A stretch of DNA of 64,000 nucleotides from Crocinitomicaceae bacterium (GTDB lineage: Bacteria > Bacteroidota > Bacteroidia > Flavobacteriales_D > Crocinitomicaceae), in NCBI GenBank assembly GCA_029252405.1, contig JAQXBM010000074.1, positions 124,001-188,000 on the forward strand, given 5' to 3'. The notes under the pieces were generated by a model. The model was not told the origin of the DNA, did no database searches, and saw only the letters and a list, made by a program, of their open reading frames with translations. Shown piece by piece: positions 44,638 through 52,328 of the stretch (its first letter is position 1; each line of letters opens with the position of its first letter). A program made the translations under genes and the position numbers.

Positions 44638-45677
44638 TGGATTCATTAACGCAAATTGTGCTAGGCGCAGCTGTTGGAGAAGCAGTTTTAGGTAAGAAAA
44701 TTGGATCTCGAGCGATGTTGTGGGGAGCAATTGCAGGAACAATTCCAGATTTGGATGTTCTATTTCGATTCGTAACGGATGACATTACAGCAACGGAAAT
44801 GCACCGGGGTTTCTCGCATTCCATCCTTTTTAGTTTGCTTTTGGCCCCCGCGCTAGCTTGGGGCGCGCATCGGATTCATCAGAAGAAGAGGCCTACTGTA
44901 ACTCGAAGAGATTGGATTTTACTCTTTTTCCTTGCGTTGGTAACTCATCCTATGCTGGATATGCATACAACTTGGGGAACCCAGTTTTTCTGGCCGTTTG
45001 AAGTCCGAATTACCTACAACAACATTTTCGTAGTCGATCCGCTATACACGATCCCATTCTTGATTTGCTTGATGATTGCGATGTTCCACAAAAGGACGAA
45101 TCCCCGTAGGCGAATATTTAACAATGCTGGACTCATCATCAGTACTTCGTACATGGCACTAACCTTCGTGTTTAAGGGCTTCAGCTACCATGCTGTAGAT
45201 GAAAGTTTGGCGAAGCAAGGTGTTGATTTTGTTGAGATTGAAACGCTGCCTACACCGTTAAATACTGTGCTGTGGAATGCACATATTGAAACGAAGAATG
45301 GCTATCGATTTGGTCGTTATTCTTTGCTAGATGATGATCAACCAATTATTTTCTCAAAAGAATTCCCTAAAAATCATCACTTAATTGACTCTATTCGAGA
45401 CGAAAAGGCAATTCAGCAGATTCTGAAGATTGCTAACGGTTGGTACACCATAGAAAAGGCGAAAGATAAATTGATTTTCAATGATTTGCGCTTTGGTCAA
45501 TTTGGGATGAACCCGAATACGGCAAAAATCATGTGGAGATATGAAATATCTGCTGGCCCAAAGAATGAGGTGCGAGTAAAAAGACTCCAGCCGAATATGG
45601 ATGAAATCAACTTGGGTGAAGTGTTTGGTCAGCTTTGGAGAAGGATTAAAGGGGATAAGTCTGTGGAGAGTGAGTGA
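44637..45677 (+). CDS. Membrane-bound metal-dependent hydrolase (YdjM/DUF457 type)
   Basis: This 346-aa protein has about four membrane helices in its first half and the family signature: MDSLTQIVLGAAVGEAVLG at the start, GTIPDLDVLFR with conserved acidic residues, HRGFSHSILFSLLL with the metal-binding His, and THPMLDMHTTWGTQ. These residues are characteristic of the LexA-regulated YdjM/YbcI proteins. The C-terminal ~150 residues form a soluble beta-rich domain. Function is not established. It follows the GNAT-like gene with one base overlap. Confidence 0.85.
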   Translation: MDSLTQIVLGAAVGEAVLGKKIGSRAMLWGAIAGTIPDLDVLFRFVTDDITATEMHRGFSHSILFSLLLAPALAWGAHRIHQKKRPTVTRRDWILLFFLALVTHPMLDMHTTWGTQFFWPFEVRITYNNIFVVDPLYTIPFLICLMIAMFHKRTNPRRRIFNNAGLIISTSYMALTFVFKGFSYHAVDESLAKQGVDFVEIETLPTPLNTVLWNAHIETKNGYRFGRYSLLDDDQPIIFSKEFPKNHHLIDSIRDEKAIQQILKIANGWYTIEKAKDKLIFNDLRFGQFGMNPNTAKIMWRYEISAGPKNEVRVKRLQPNMDEINLGEVFGQLWRRIKGDKSVESE

Positions 45678-45696
45678 GTATTGATATCTCATTTAT

Positions 45697-45744
45697 CAGA
45701 CAATCAGACAATCAGACAATCAGACAATCAGACAATCAGACAAT
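45697..45744. repeat. Six perfect 8-bp tandem repeats (CAGACAAT)
   Basis: Six exact copies of CAGACAAT occupy 48 bases between convergent genes (reverse complement unit GATTGTCT). The tract is likely to change length by slippage. Compare the octamers at 15760-15791 and 58269-58292. Confidence 0.9.
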
Positions 45745-45753
45745 CGAATCCAC

Positions 45754-47166
45754 CTACCTGAACAAACAATCAATCGTCAAATCGTGATCCACAACAGCAG
45801 AACTATACTTATTCTCTTTCACGCCATGTGTGGTAACCATCGTTAAGAAAATACCTTTTCGCCCTGCTTTATCAGCTTTAAACTCTCGTTTTTTCGTCTC
45901 TAGGCGTTTTAAATAGCCCGCGTCAATCACAAATTCGTCGTTGTAGAATTTCATTTCACACAAATTCACCCAGTTGTCATCACGATCAATGACCATATCC
46001 ACCTGAGCATTTGAATTGTCCCAAGCGTAGTTGGTTGAAGCGATTCCTTCAATTTTTAGTGCCTTTTTGATCTGATTGCTGTGCTTCAGACAAATCGTTT
46101 CAAAGGTAAATCCGCACCAAATAGAATATTCAGGTTTCTGATACAGACGTTGCCAACTGTTTCCTTTGTATGGCTGCATGAACTTCAAGTAAAACAAGCA
46201 ATACTCATCGTAGATCCGATAAAGTGTTCCTTTCGCTTTTCCTGAGTATGAGTCGTATTGCAAGACGAATCCTGAAATTTCCAATTCCTTTAATGATCGA
46301 GAAAATCGGCCGCTTGATTGCACGCCACATTTCTTCAGTAGTTCGTTTCGACTTAGACCTTTCTTCTTTCCGTGTGCTAGGGCATCAATAATCATCTTGT
46401 GATAAGAGGAGGAGTCAAAGAGTGAATCAAAAACCTCATCAAACTCATTTTCTAAGTAAGCTCCAGGCTGAAAACATAGGCGGTCTATTGTGCTTACAGC
46501 AGATTCGCCCTTCTGAACTTGTTCCAAGTATTCGGGAATTCCCCCAAGCGACATGTAGATCTTCAATAACTCATATTCGAGCATGGGGTATTTTTTATGC
46601 TCGAAGAAATCTCTTACTTCCCCAAGAGTGAATGGTTTGAGGTTAATGCGTTGAGTGATGCGTTTGCTTAGTCCTTTGTGATTTTTAATCAGCTTTTTGA
46701 CCATATATGAAGCGGAGGATCCACAAACAACAACCACCAAATCCGTTCTGCCAACGCAGTAGTCATTCCAGAAGTTTTCAAATGCAGCCAGAAACCCTGA
46801 TTTGTTCGTAGCGATCCATGGAAATTCATCGATGAAAATGACTTTCTTTTTATTGCTTTTTCGAAGTTGAGAAATGTACTTTTTTAATAGGACAAAACAA
46901 TCAATCCAATCTTCGGGTTTTTCATCTACAAATTTGTCGGTAATCTCATTCAGCTTTGTTTGAAAGTTCTTGATCTGAACATCTCGGGTTCCTTCACTGA
47001 ATCCTGTCATTGAGAAAATCATATTTTTCTCGTAAAACTCCCTGATCAGGAATGTTTTACCGATTCTTCTGCGGCCGTAAATAGCAATTAATTCGGATCT
47101 CGAACTCTTCAAAGCATTACTAAGAACTTCCTTTTCTGTTGACCTTCCTACGATTGTTTTTGGCAT
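45754..47166 (-). CDS. AAA ATPase with DUF234-type C-terminus
   Basis: The start at 47166 (470 aa; MPKTIVGRSTEKEVL) fits the family; an upstream ATG at 47244 lies inside the inverted-repeat region. Walker A is IYGRRRIGKTFLIREF (~residue 33), and Walker B is VIFIDEFPWIATNKSG with an arginine-bearing R motif later. The middle holds a winged-helix segment (LSRNELLKKCGVQSSG). The C-terminal half is a DUF234/nuclease-like fold with FEMKFYND-like CEMKFYNDEFVID. These ATPases are frequent, often multi-copy, accessory genes in Bacteroidota and archaea, of unclear function. It is unrelated in function to both neighbours. Confidence 0.85.
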   Translation of the reverse strand: MPKTIVGRSTEKEVLSNALKSSRSELIAIYGRRRIGKTFLIREFYEKNMIFSMTGFSEGTRDVQIKNFQTKLNEITDKFVDEKPEDWIDCFVLLKKYISQLRKSNKKKVIFIDEFPWIATNKSGFLAAFENFWNDYCVGRTDLVVVVCGSSASYMVKKLIKNHKGLSKRITQRINLKPFTLGEVRDFFEHKKYPMLEYELLKIYMSLGGIPEYLEQVQKGESAVSTIDRLCFQPGAYLENEFDEVFDSLFDSSSYHKMIIDALAHGKKKGLSRNELLKKCGVQSSGRFSRSLKELEISGFVLQYDSYSGKAKGTLYRIYDEYCLFYLKFMQPYKGNSWQRLYQKPEYSIWCGFTFETICLKHSNQIKKALKIEGIASTNYAWDNSNAQVDMVIDRDDNWVNLCEMKFYNDEFVIDAGYLKRLETKKREFKADKAGRKGIFLTMVTTHGVKENKYSSAVVDHDLTIDCLFR

Positions 47167-47177
47167 GTGAAATAATT

Positions 47178-47226
47178 TATAGGTGTTCCAAAAGTAGTCA
47201 TTTTTATCTGTTTTGGAACACCTATA
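47178..47226. repeat. Inverted repeat 1 at the ATPase promoter
   Basis: Perfect 16-bp arms TATAGGTGTTCCAAAA (47178-47193) and TTTTGGAACACCTATA (47211-47226) flank a 17-base spacer. On the minus strand the -7 promoter box TACTTTTG (47196 down to 47189) overlaps the inner end of the first arm. The arm lies about 12 bases before the ATPase ATG. This is the geometry of a repressor operator or a recombinase/terminal site. Confidence 0.88.
47189..47196 (-). promoter_or_regulatory. -7 promoter box of the ATPase gene
   Basis: TACTTTTG on the minus strand fits TAnnTTTG, 22 bases before the ATG at 47166, and is embedded in inverted repeat 1, so a protein binding the repeat would block the promoter. 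Confidence 0.55.
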
Positions 47227-47254
47227 TTTAAATTTATCACTCAATAATACGAGT

Positions 47255-47303
47255 TATAAGTGTTCCAAATTAATCTTTTTACACCTGTTTTGGAACACTT
47301 ATA
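47255..47303. repeat. Inverted repeat 2, diverged copy of repeat 1
   Basis: Perfect 15-bp arms TATAAGTGTTCCAAA (47255-47269) and TTTGGAACACTTATA (47289-47303) flank a 19-base spacer. The arms share GTGTTCCAAA with repeat 1, and the spacers are similar too (TCATTTTTATCTG versus ATCTTTTTACACCTG), which indicates that the whole element was tandemly duplicated at a 77-base period. Confidence 0.85.
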
Positions 47304-47493
47304 TCCCGAAAAGTGTGAGCGTAGTAAAGTGTAAATCAGGTAAAACTACCTAAGGAGACAACAGGAAATTATCCGTATTTTTAGGCAGCTTAACGAAGTT
47401 TCTATTCAGAAAACCAACTTTCACAATGCCGTTGGATGATTAGTTTCTCGTTGATAATATCTACACATCAAAATTCACTAACACTGAAAAACT

Positions 47494-48492
47494 ATGAGTC
47501 AAAAACAAAACACAATCATCATTCACGATGGAGCTACGGACGAGCTAATGTCGATTCTTTTCGCTGCATCCATGTCCAATATCAGCATTAAAGGAATCAT
47601 GGTGCTCAACGCCGATTGCCAAGGATATCCAACAGCCAACGTCAGTAGTAAATTACTCGATTTGATCAATTTGAAAGATATTCCTGTTACTGTTTCAGGC
47701 GCACGCGGGTGGAATCCATTTCCATGGGGCTATCGCCAATATTCACTCATGGTGAATCTTTTTCCTATTGTCAATCAATATAAAGAAGATGTGATCGTGC
47801 CAGAGCCCGAAATGGATTACCCCTTAACGAAAATGGTGGATAAAGTGTATACTGAAGGCGGAAACTCGCCCGTTAAAATTCTGTGTCTTTCACCAGTTAC
47901 AGATATTGCAGAGGCGATAAAATCCGATTCCAGTTTTGCTTCTAAAATTTCCGACATCGTATGGATGGGAGGAGTGTACATTAACAATGAAACACAGTTT
48001 GGGAACATTGATACAGGAGTCGCGCCAGGAGCAAACCCAAATGCAGAATGGAATGTGTATTGGGATCCACAAGCGACGCAGGATGTGCTTAAATCTGGAA
48101 TAAAAATCAAAATGTTTCCACTTAACGTAACGAACAGCGTCATTCTTACAGGTGAAATTATTCGACAGTACTTTATTCCAGACAGCAATAAATACCCAGC
48201 ACTTGATCTTGCAGCGCAAATGTACGCGCTTGTTGCATTTCAGTACGGGTTTAGCTTCTGGGACACTGCAGCGACCGCATTTCTAGGAAAGCCAGATTTG
48301 TTCGAAATGAAGCCCGCATTTGTTGATGTTGATACATCACCAGTGCCTTCCAAGCAAGGAACAATGACGGTTGAGTTCATTTCCGAAACGCAGCCATTGA
48401 AATCGAATATAGAGATAGCAACTACTATTGATGTAGATGGATTCTACGATTACTACGTTGGGCAATTGAAGACTTTGCAGTTTAAATCATAA
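47494..48492 (+). CDS. Nucleoside hydrolase-like protein
   Basis: This 332-aa protein fits the inosine-uridine nucleoside hydrolase fold: N-terminal strand IIIHDGATDELMSILFA, then GIMVLNADCQGYP, LCLSPVTDIAEAI, WMGGVYINNETQFGN and the late NVYWDPQA. In the family the first Ca-binding motif is D.D..DD; here it reads HDGATDE, lacking the first Asp and changing the last to Glu. Either this is a subfamily with altered binding or activity is reduced. Substrate unknown. It ends at a shared bidirectional terminator. Confidence 0.75.
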   Translation: MSQKQNTIIIHDGATDELMSILFAASMSNISIKGIMVLNADCQGYPTANVSSKLLDLINLKDIPVTVSGARGWNPFPWGYRQYSLMVNLFPIVNQYKEDVIVPEPEMDYPLTKMVDKVYTEGGNSPVKILCLSPVTDIAEAIKSDSSFASKISDIVWMGGVYINNETQFGNIDTGVAPGANPNAEWNVYWDPQATQDVLKSGIKIKMFPLNVTNSVILTGEIIRQYFIPDSNKYPALDLAAQMYALVAFQYGFSFWDTAATAFLGKPDLFEMKPAFVDVDTSPVPSKQGTMTVEFISETQPLKSNIEIATTIDVDGFYDYYVGQLKTLQFKS

Positions 48493-48510
48493 TACAAGAA
48501 ATACGAGCAC

Positions 48511-48546
48511 AAAAAAGCCCTCGATTCCAAAGAATCGAGGGCTTTT
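48511..48546. terminator. Bidirectional terminator
   Basis: AAAAGCCCTCGATTC, loop CAAA, GAATCGAGGGCTTTT form a 15-bp perfect stem with A/T runs on both sides. It ends the plus-strand nucleoside hydrolase and the minus-strand trxB. Confidence 0.93.
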
Positions 48547-48559
48547 CAATTAGTTAATC

Positions 48560-49510
48560 TTAGTGTCCTTGAGCGGACAACCAACGTTCAGCGTCCAACG
48601 CAGCCATACAACCTGTTCCGGCAGCAGTAACAGCCTGACGGTATGTCTTGTCAGCAGCATCACCAGCAACAAATACACCCGCTACATTCGTTTTAGATGT
48701 TCCTGGCTCTTCGTATTCGATGTAACCAGTTTCATCCATGTTGATGTAATCCTTGAAAATATCCGTATTGGGTTTGTGGCCAATCGCTACGAAGAAACCT
48801 GTACATGGGATATCATGCTCTTCTCCAGTAACGTTGTTTTTCACGCGAGTACCAGTCACACCCTGTCCATCTCCCAAAACTTCAACCGTTTCAGTATTGT
48901 AAAGGATTTCAATGTTCTCGGTATTCTTTACCCTTTCAGCCATGATTTTTGATGCTCTAAACTCATCTCTACGCACCAACATTGTCACTTTCGTACATAA
49001 TTTCGATAGGTAGTGAGCTTCTTCACATGCCGAATCTCCAGCTCCCACGATTACTGTTTCCTGTCCGCGATAGAAGAATCCATCACAAACAGCACAAGCA
49101 GAAACTCCACCTCCTAATTCAAGGTATTTTTGTTCGCTTTCCAATCCTAAGTACTTAGCAGAAGCTCCAGTAGAAATAATTACTGTTCTTGCATGGATTT
49201 CTTTTCCATCATCCGCCCAACACTTATGAACATCACCTGAAAAGTCAACTTTATTGATAAATCCGAAACGAACATCCGTATCAAAACGTTTTGCTTGTGC
49301 TTCTAATTCTAGCATCATTGCTGGTCCAGTAACACCGTCAGGGTATCCTGGGAAGTTTTCAACTTCGTTTGTAGTTGTTAACTGACCGCCCGGCTGTAAT
49401 CCTTGGTACATAACAGGTTTCATGTCAGCACGCGCTGCATAAATCGCTGCAGTGTATCCAGCAGGACCCGAACCAATAATCAGACAGTCTACTTTTTCTA
49501 TATCACTCAT
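48560..49510 (-). CDS. trxB: Thioredoxin-disulfide reductase
   Basis: I choose the ATG at 49510 (316 aa), which gives the normal TrxB start MSDIEKVDCLIIGSGPAGYT; a longer frame to 49582 adds 24 residues unlike the family. The FAD motif is GSGPAGYTAAIYAARADM, the redox-active pair is CAVC at residues 139-142, and the NADPH motif is IVGAGDSACEEA near 155. The C-terminal FAD contact is GVFVAGDAADKTYRQAVTAA. The enzyme reduces thioredoxin with NADPH. The length fits the prokaryotic low-Mr class. Confidence 0.95.
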   Translation of the reverse strand: MSDIEKVDCLIIGSGPAGYTAAIYAARADMKPVMYQGLQPGGQLTTTNEVENFPGYPDGVTGPAMMLELEAQAKRFDTDVRFGFINKVDFSGDVHKCWADDGKEIHARTVIISTGASAKYLGLESEQKYLELGGGVSACAVCDGFFYRGQETVIVGAGDSACEEAHYLSKLCTKVTMLVRRDEFRASKIMAERVKNTENIEILYNTETVEVLGDGQGVTGTRVKNNVTGEEHDIPCTGFFVAIGHKPNTDIFKDYINMDETGYIEYEEPGTSKTNVAGVFVAGDAADKTYRQAVTAAGTGCMAALDAERWLSAQGH

Positions 49511-49666
49511 TTCGATTGTGTATTTTCTTATTTGACGTAGCAACAAAAATAATATTTCATGGTAGATTGACGTTCTATTCAAAGCATGCTTTTAATATGC
49601 GTAGGATTTCAAGTATTCTAATTGCTACTTCCTTCGTTTTTATTTTGTATTTGACGAAAAAGACAC

Positions 49667-49674
49667 TAGCTTTG
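49667..49674 (+). promoter_or_regulatory. -7 promoter box of the SF2 helicase gene
   Basis: TAGCTTTG fits TAnnTTTG and lies 25 bases before the ATG at 49700. Confidence 0.45.
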
Positions 49675-49699
49675 TAGCCCTTAATTTCGTAGTAAAATT

Positions 49700-51211
49700 A
49701 TGATCGATACCGAATTGTACCAGGCCAAAACCCTGTATCCTTTTCAAGAAAAAACCGTTCAATCTATCCTAAAGGAGTTAGCTGACAACGGTAAAGAGTT
49801 TAATCTGCTTTTCCAATTGCCTACTGGTGGAGGGAAAACTGTGATTTTTTCAGAAACGGCTCGACGTTACATTGAAACAGTAAAGGAAAAGGTATTGATC
49901 CTTACTCACCGTATTGAGCTTTCTGTTCAAACATCAAAGCAACTTTCTGCAATTGGTGTAAATAACAAAGTCATCAGCAGTGAAGTAAAAGAAATTCCAG
50001 ACGAGAGCGAGTACCATTGTTTCATCGCAATGGTGGAAACACTCAACAATCGTTTGAATGATGACAAAAACTTCATCAAAGGAGTTGGATTGGTGATTGT
50101 CGATGAGGCACACTACAACAGCTTTAGAAAAATCTTCCAATTCTACGGGAACGCAAACATCCTTGGTGTTACAGCAACGCCACTGAGTAGCAACAAAGCA
50201 CTCCCATTGAATGATAACTACCATAAGTTGTTGGTAGGGGAAAGCATTGCTTCATTAATTGAGTCTGGATATTTATCGAATGCTGAGTCGTACACTTACG
50301 ATGTGAACCTTCACGGACTGAAAATTGGTTCGAATGGTGATTTCACGGTAAGCAGTTCAGACGTTGTCTATGGAAACTACTTCATGCAAGAGAAATTACT
50401 CTTTGCTTATGAAGAAGTGGCTGTTGGTACAAAGACGCTAATTTTCAATTCAGGGATTGATACGTCAATTCGAGTAGAGGAGACCTTCAAAAAACGCGGA
50501 TACAAAATTCGTCACTTAGATTCTACCTTCAGCGACAAGGATAGAAAAGATGTATTGTCTTGGTTCAAAGAAACACCTGATGCAATTCTTACATCCGTAG
50601 GTATCTTGACAACTGGATTTGATGAGCCAACGGTTCAAACGATTATCCTAAACCGTGCTACGCGTTCATTGACTTTGTACCATCAAATGATTGGTCGTGG
50701 TTCAAGAAAGTTGCCTAACAAGGATATGTTTAAGGTCATTGATCTGGGTAATAATGTGCGTCGTTTCGGGATTTGGCAAGATTACTTGAATTGGCAAGAT
50801 GCTTTCCGTTTTCCAGACCGTTTCCTCGAAGCACGCTTGAGTGAAGCAGAAGACCTAGAATTTGAAGTAGAGTTTGAATTCCATAGAAATGTGGAAGATT
50901 TGTTGGATACGAAACCACTTTACGAGTTCTCTATCAAGGATTATTACTACGACTGTATTGACAGTGGACGAAAAGGGAAAGATGCAGTTGATGCCTCTTT
51001 GGAAAATCACTTTGAAGCGATTCGAGATGCAGCGGAAGATTATTTCCACGGTTTAGAGATCATGGGATTGTTGACAGATCACATCGAATACAGGCTGAAG
51101 CATTACACGAAGTGCATTACGAAAAGTACCCCAAACTACTTGAAGTACATCACGGAAACGTACAACCGACAATTGCGCCAGAAGCTACGTGCCGTGCTCG
51201 ATGACGAGTAA
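49700..51211 (+). CDS. Superfamily 2 DEAD/DEAH helicase
   Basis: This 503-aa protein has a full helicase core: Walker A QLPTGGGKTVIF (~residue 41), DEAH box VIVDEAHYNSF (~135), motif III GVTATPLSS (~155), and C-terminal motifs TTGFDEPTVQTI and HQMIGRGSRKLP (~340). It resembles the XPB/RecQ-like or type III restriction-helicase group found alone in many Bacteroidota. A C-terminal ~110-residue extension is rich in acidic and aromatic residues. DNA repair is a likely but unproven role. It stands alone, with a 10-bp inverted repeat after its end. Confidence 0.88.
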   Translation: MIDTELYQAKTLYPFQEKTVQSILKELADNGKEFNLLFQLPTGGGKTVIFSETARRYIETVKEKVLILTHRIELSVQTSKQLSAIGVNNKVISSEVKEIPDESEYHCFIAMVETLNNRLNDDKNFIKGVGLVIVDEAHYNSFRKIFQFYGNANILGVTATPLSSNKALPLNDNYHKLLVGESIASLIESGYLSNAESYTYDVNLHGLKIGSNGDFTVSSSDVVYGNYFMQEKLLFAYEEVAVGTKTLIFNSGIDTSIRVEETFKKRGYKIRHLDSTFSDKDRKDVLSWFKETPDAILTSVGILTTGFDEPTVQTIILNRATRSLTLYHQMIGRGSRKLPNKDMFKVIDLGNNVRRFGIWQDYLNWQDAFRFPDRFLEARLSEAEDLEFEVEFEFHRNVEDLLDTKPLYEFSIKDYYYDCIDSGRKGKDAVDASLENHFEAIRDAAEDYFHGLEIMGLLTDHIEYRLKHYTKCITKSTPNYLKYITETYNRQLRQKLRAVLDDE

Positions 51212-51256
51212 TTATTCTCTCGCTTAAATTCTGATATTCAGACATTTTCTTAATAC

Positions 51257-51290
51257 TTGCGTTACATCATTTAATTGAATTGTAACGCAA
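51257..51290. promoter_or_regulatory. 10-bp inverted repeat upstream of a T9SS gene
   Basis: TTGCGTTACA (51257-51266) and TGTAACGCAA (51281-51290) are perfect arms with a 14-base spacer. The element lies about 80 bases upstream of the ATG at 51370 and has no T run, so it is more likely an operator than a terminator. Confidence 0.5.
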
Positions 51291-51369
51291 ACGTGATATT
51301 TCAGGAACGTTTTTTGTGGAATAGTGAACGACCTTGCATCTTAATTGTACAGGTTAAAAACTTCCACCT

Positions 51370-52296
51370 ATGAAAAACATTGATATCCCAGAACCGTGTT
51401 CCGAGAATTGGAATGAAATGTCACCAACTGAAAAAGGTGCATTTTGCCAGAAATGTGCGATTGATGTTTATGACTTCACCAATAAATCAGGGGACGAAAT
51501 CCGCGATATTCTAACACTGAATATTGGAGGTCGTGTATGTGGACGAATTGAGCCGAAGCAATTGGAGGAGCTCAACGATGATTTTCATGCTTGGAAGATG
51601 AACAATAAACAGTCGTTTAACAGAGCGTGGGTATTTACTTTGCTGGTTGTTTTTGGAATGACATTGTTCAGTTGTGAAGAGGACGAGGTACCAGTAGTTC
51701 AGAAAATTCAGAAAACAGCTCAAGCCTTTTTGTCTGAAGTGCCGGAACTCACAGAAAGGGCGAATGCAGCAATTAATGTTGGGGAATCGAATTTTGATGA
51801 ACAAGCTGTGACTACTGGACAGTTGCATGTCGCAACTGATCAATTAGTTCTTCCAGAACCCGAGATTTTTGAAGAATTAATATTGGGGGAAATGGAAATG
51901 GTTGAGGAGCATCGAGAGCCGATTTACGAGGAGGCGATACGAGGTCAAGTTAAGTCTGTTAGGCATATGCTAGGAGGTATGTCATGGTCTACTGAATATA
52001 TTGAGTCCCTTCCTTTATCGAATGAACCAGTTGGCGAAGTAAAAATGTCTGGACTAGTTTATCCAAACCCTGCGAAGAACCAAACGACGTTAAAAGTCAC
52101 GATGCCAAGCAAAGCCGATGCTGAAATTCAACTCTTTTCAATGAACGGTCAACACCTGCGTTCAATTCATTCGGGAAGAATGGAGGAGGGGGAAAGCGAG
52201 TTTCCAATAGATCTAATCGATTTGGATACAGGAATGTACCTAGTTGTTGTTCAATCTGGTAAAATGAAAGAAACAATTAAATTTTCGAAAATATAG
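51370..52296 (+). CDS. Cys-domain/internal-lipobox/T9SS protein (copy 1)
   Basis: This 308-aa protein has an unusual order. A cytosolic-looking N-terminal domain of ~80 residues carries cysteines (EPCSENW, FCQKCAIDVYDF, RVCGRIE). A hydrophobic segment with a lipobox-like end (VFTLLVVFGMTLFSC, residues ~85-101) follows, then a disordered acidic linker and a T9SS type A domain (VYPNPAKNQTTLKVTMP). The Cys domain with a trailing membrane segment is common in Bacteroidota; joined to an internal lipobox and sorting domain it is odd. How it is exported is unclear: the signal would have to act after the first 80 residues. A paralogue follows. Confidence 0.82.
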   Translation: MKNIDIPEPCSENWNEMSPTEKGAFCQKCAIDVYDFTNKSGDEIRDILTLNIGGRVCGRIEPKQLEELNDDFHAWKMNNKQSFNRAWVFTLLVVFGMTLFSCEEDEVPVVQKIQKTAQAFLSEVPELTERANAAINVGESNFDEQAVTTGQLHVATDQLVLPEPEIFEELILGEMEMVEEHREPIYEEAIRGQVKSVRHMLGGMSWSTEYIESLPLSNEPVGEVKMSGLVYPNPAKNQTTLKVTMPSKADAEIQLFSMNGQHLRSIHSGRMEEGESEFPIDLIDLDTGMYLVVVQSGKMKETIKFSKI

Positions 52297-52328
52297 ACAC
52301 CATATTGAAGCTTTCAAATCCTAAGCCC

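Larger units (their letters stand above)
47167..47493. other. 327-bp divergent region with two inverted-repeat pairs
   Basis: This region separates the minus-strand ATPase gene from the plus-strand nucleoside hydrolase gene. It holds two long inverted repeats at 47178-47303 (separate entries). The remainder, 47304-47493, is AT-rich, with no terminator; it must hold the promoter of the nucleoside hydrolase gene. Confidence 0.6.

Noticed and set aside
45697-45744. Possible CRISPR array
   Set aside because: The units are contiguous 8-bp copies without spacers, so it is a microsatellite, and no cas gene is nearby.
47167-47244. Upstream extension of the AAA ATPase start to 47244
   Set aside because: The extension runs through the inverted repeat and promoter box, and the residues do not resemble the family start.
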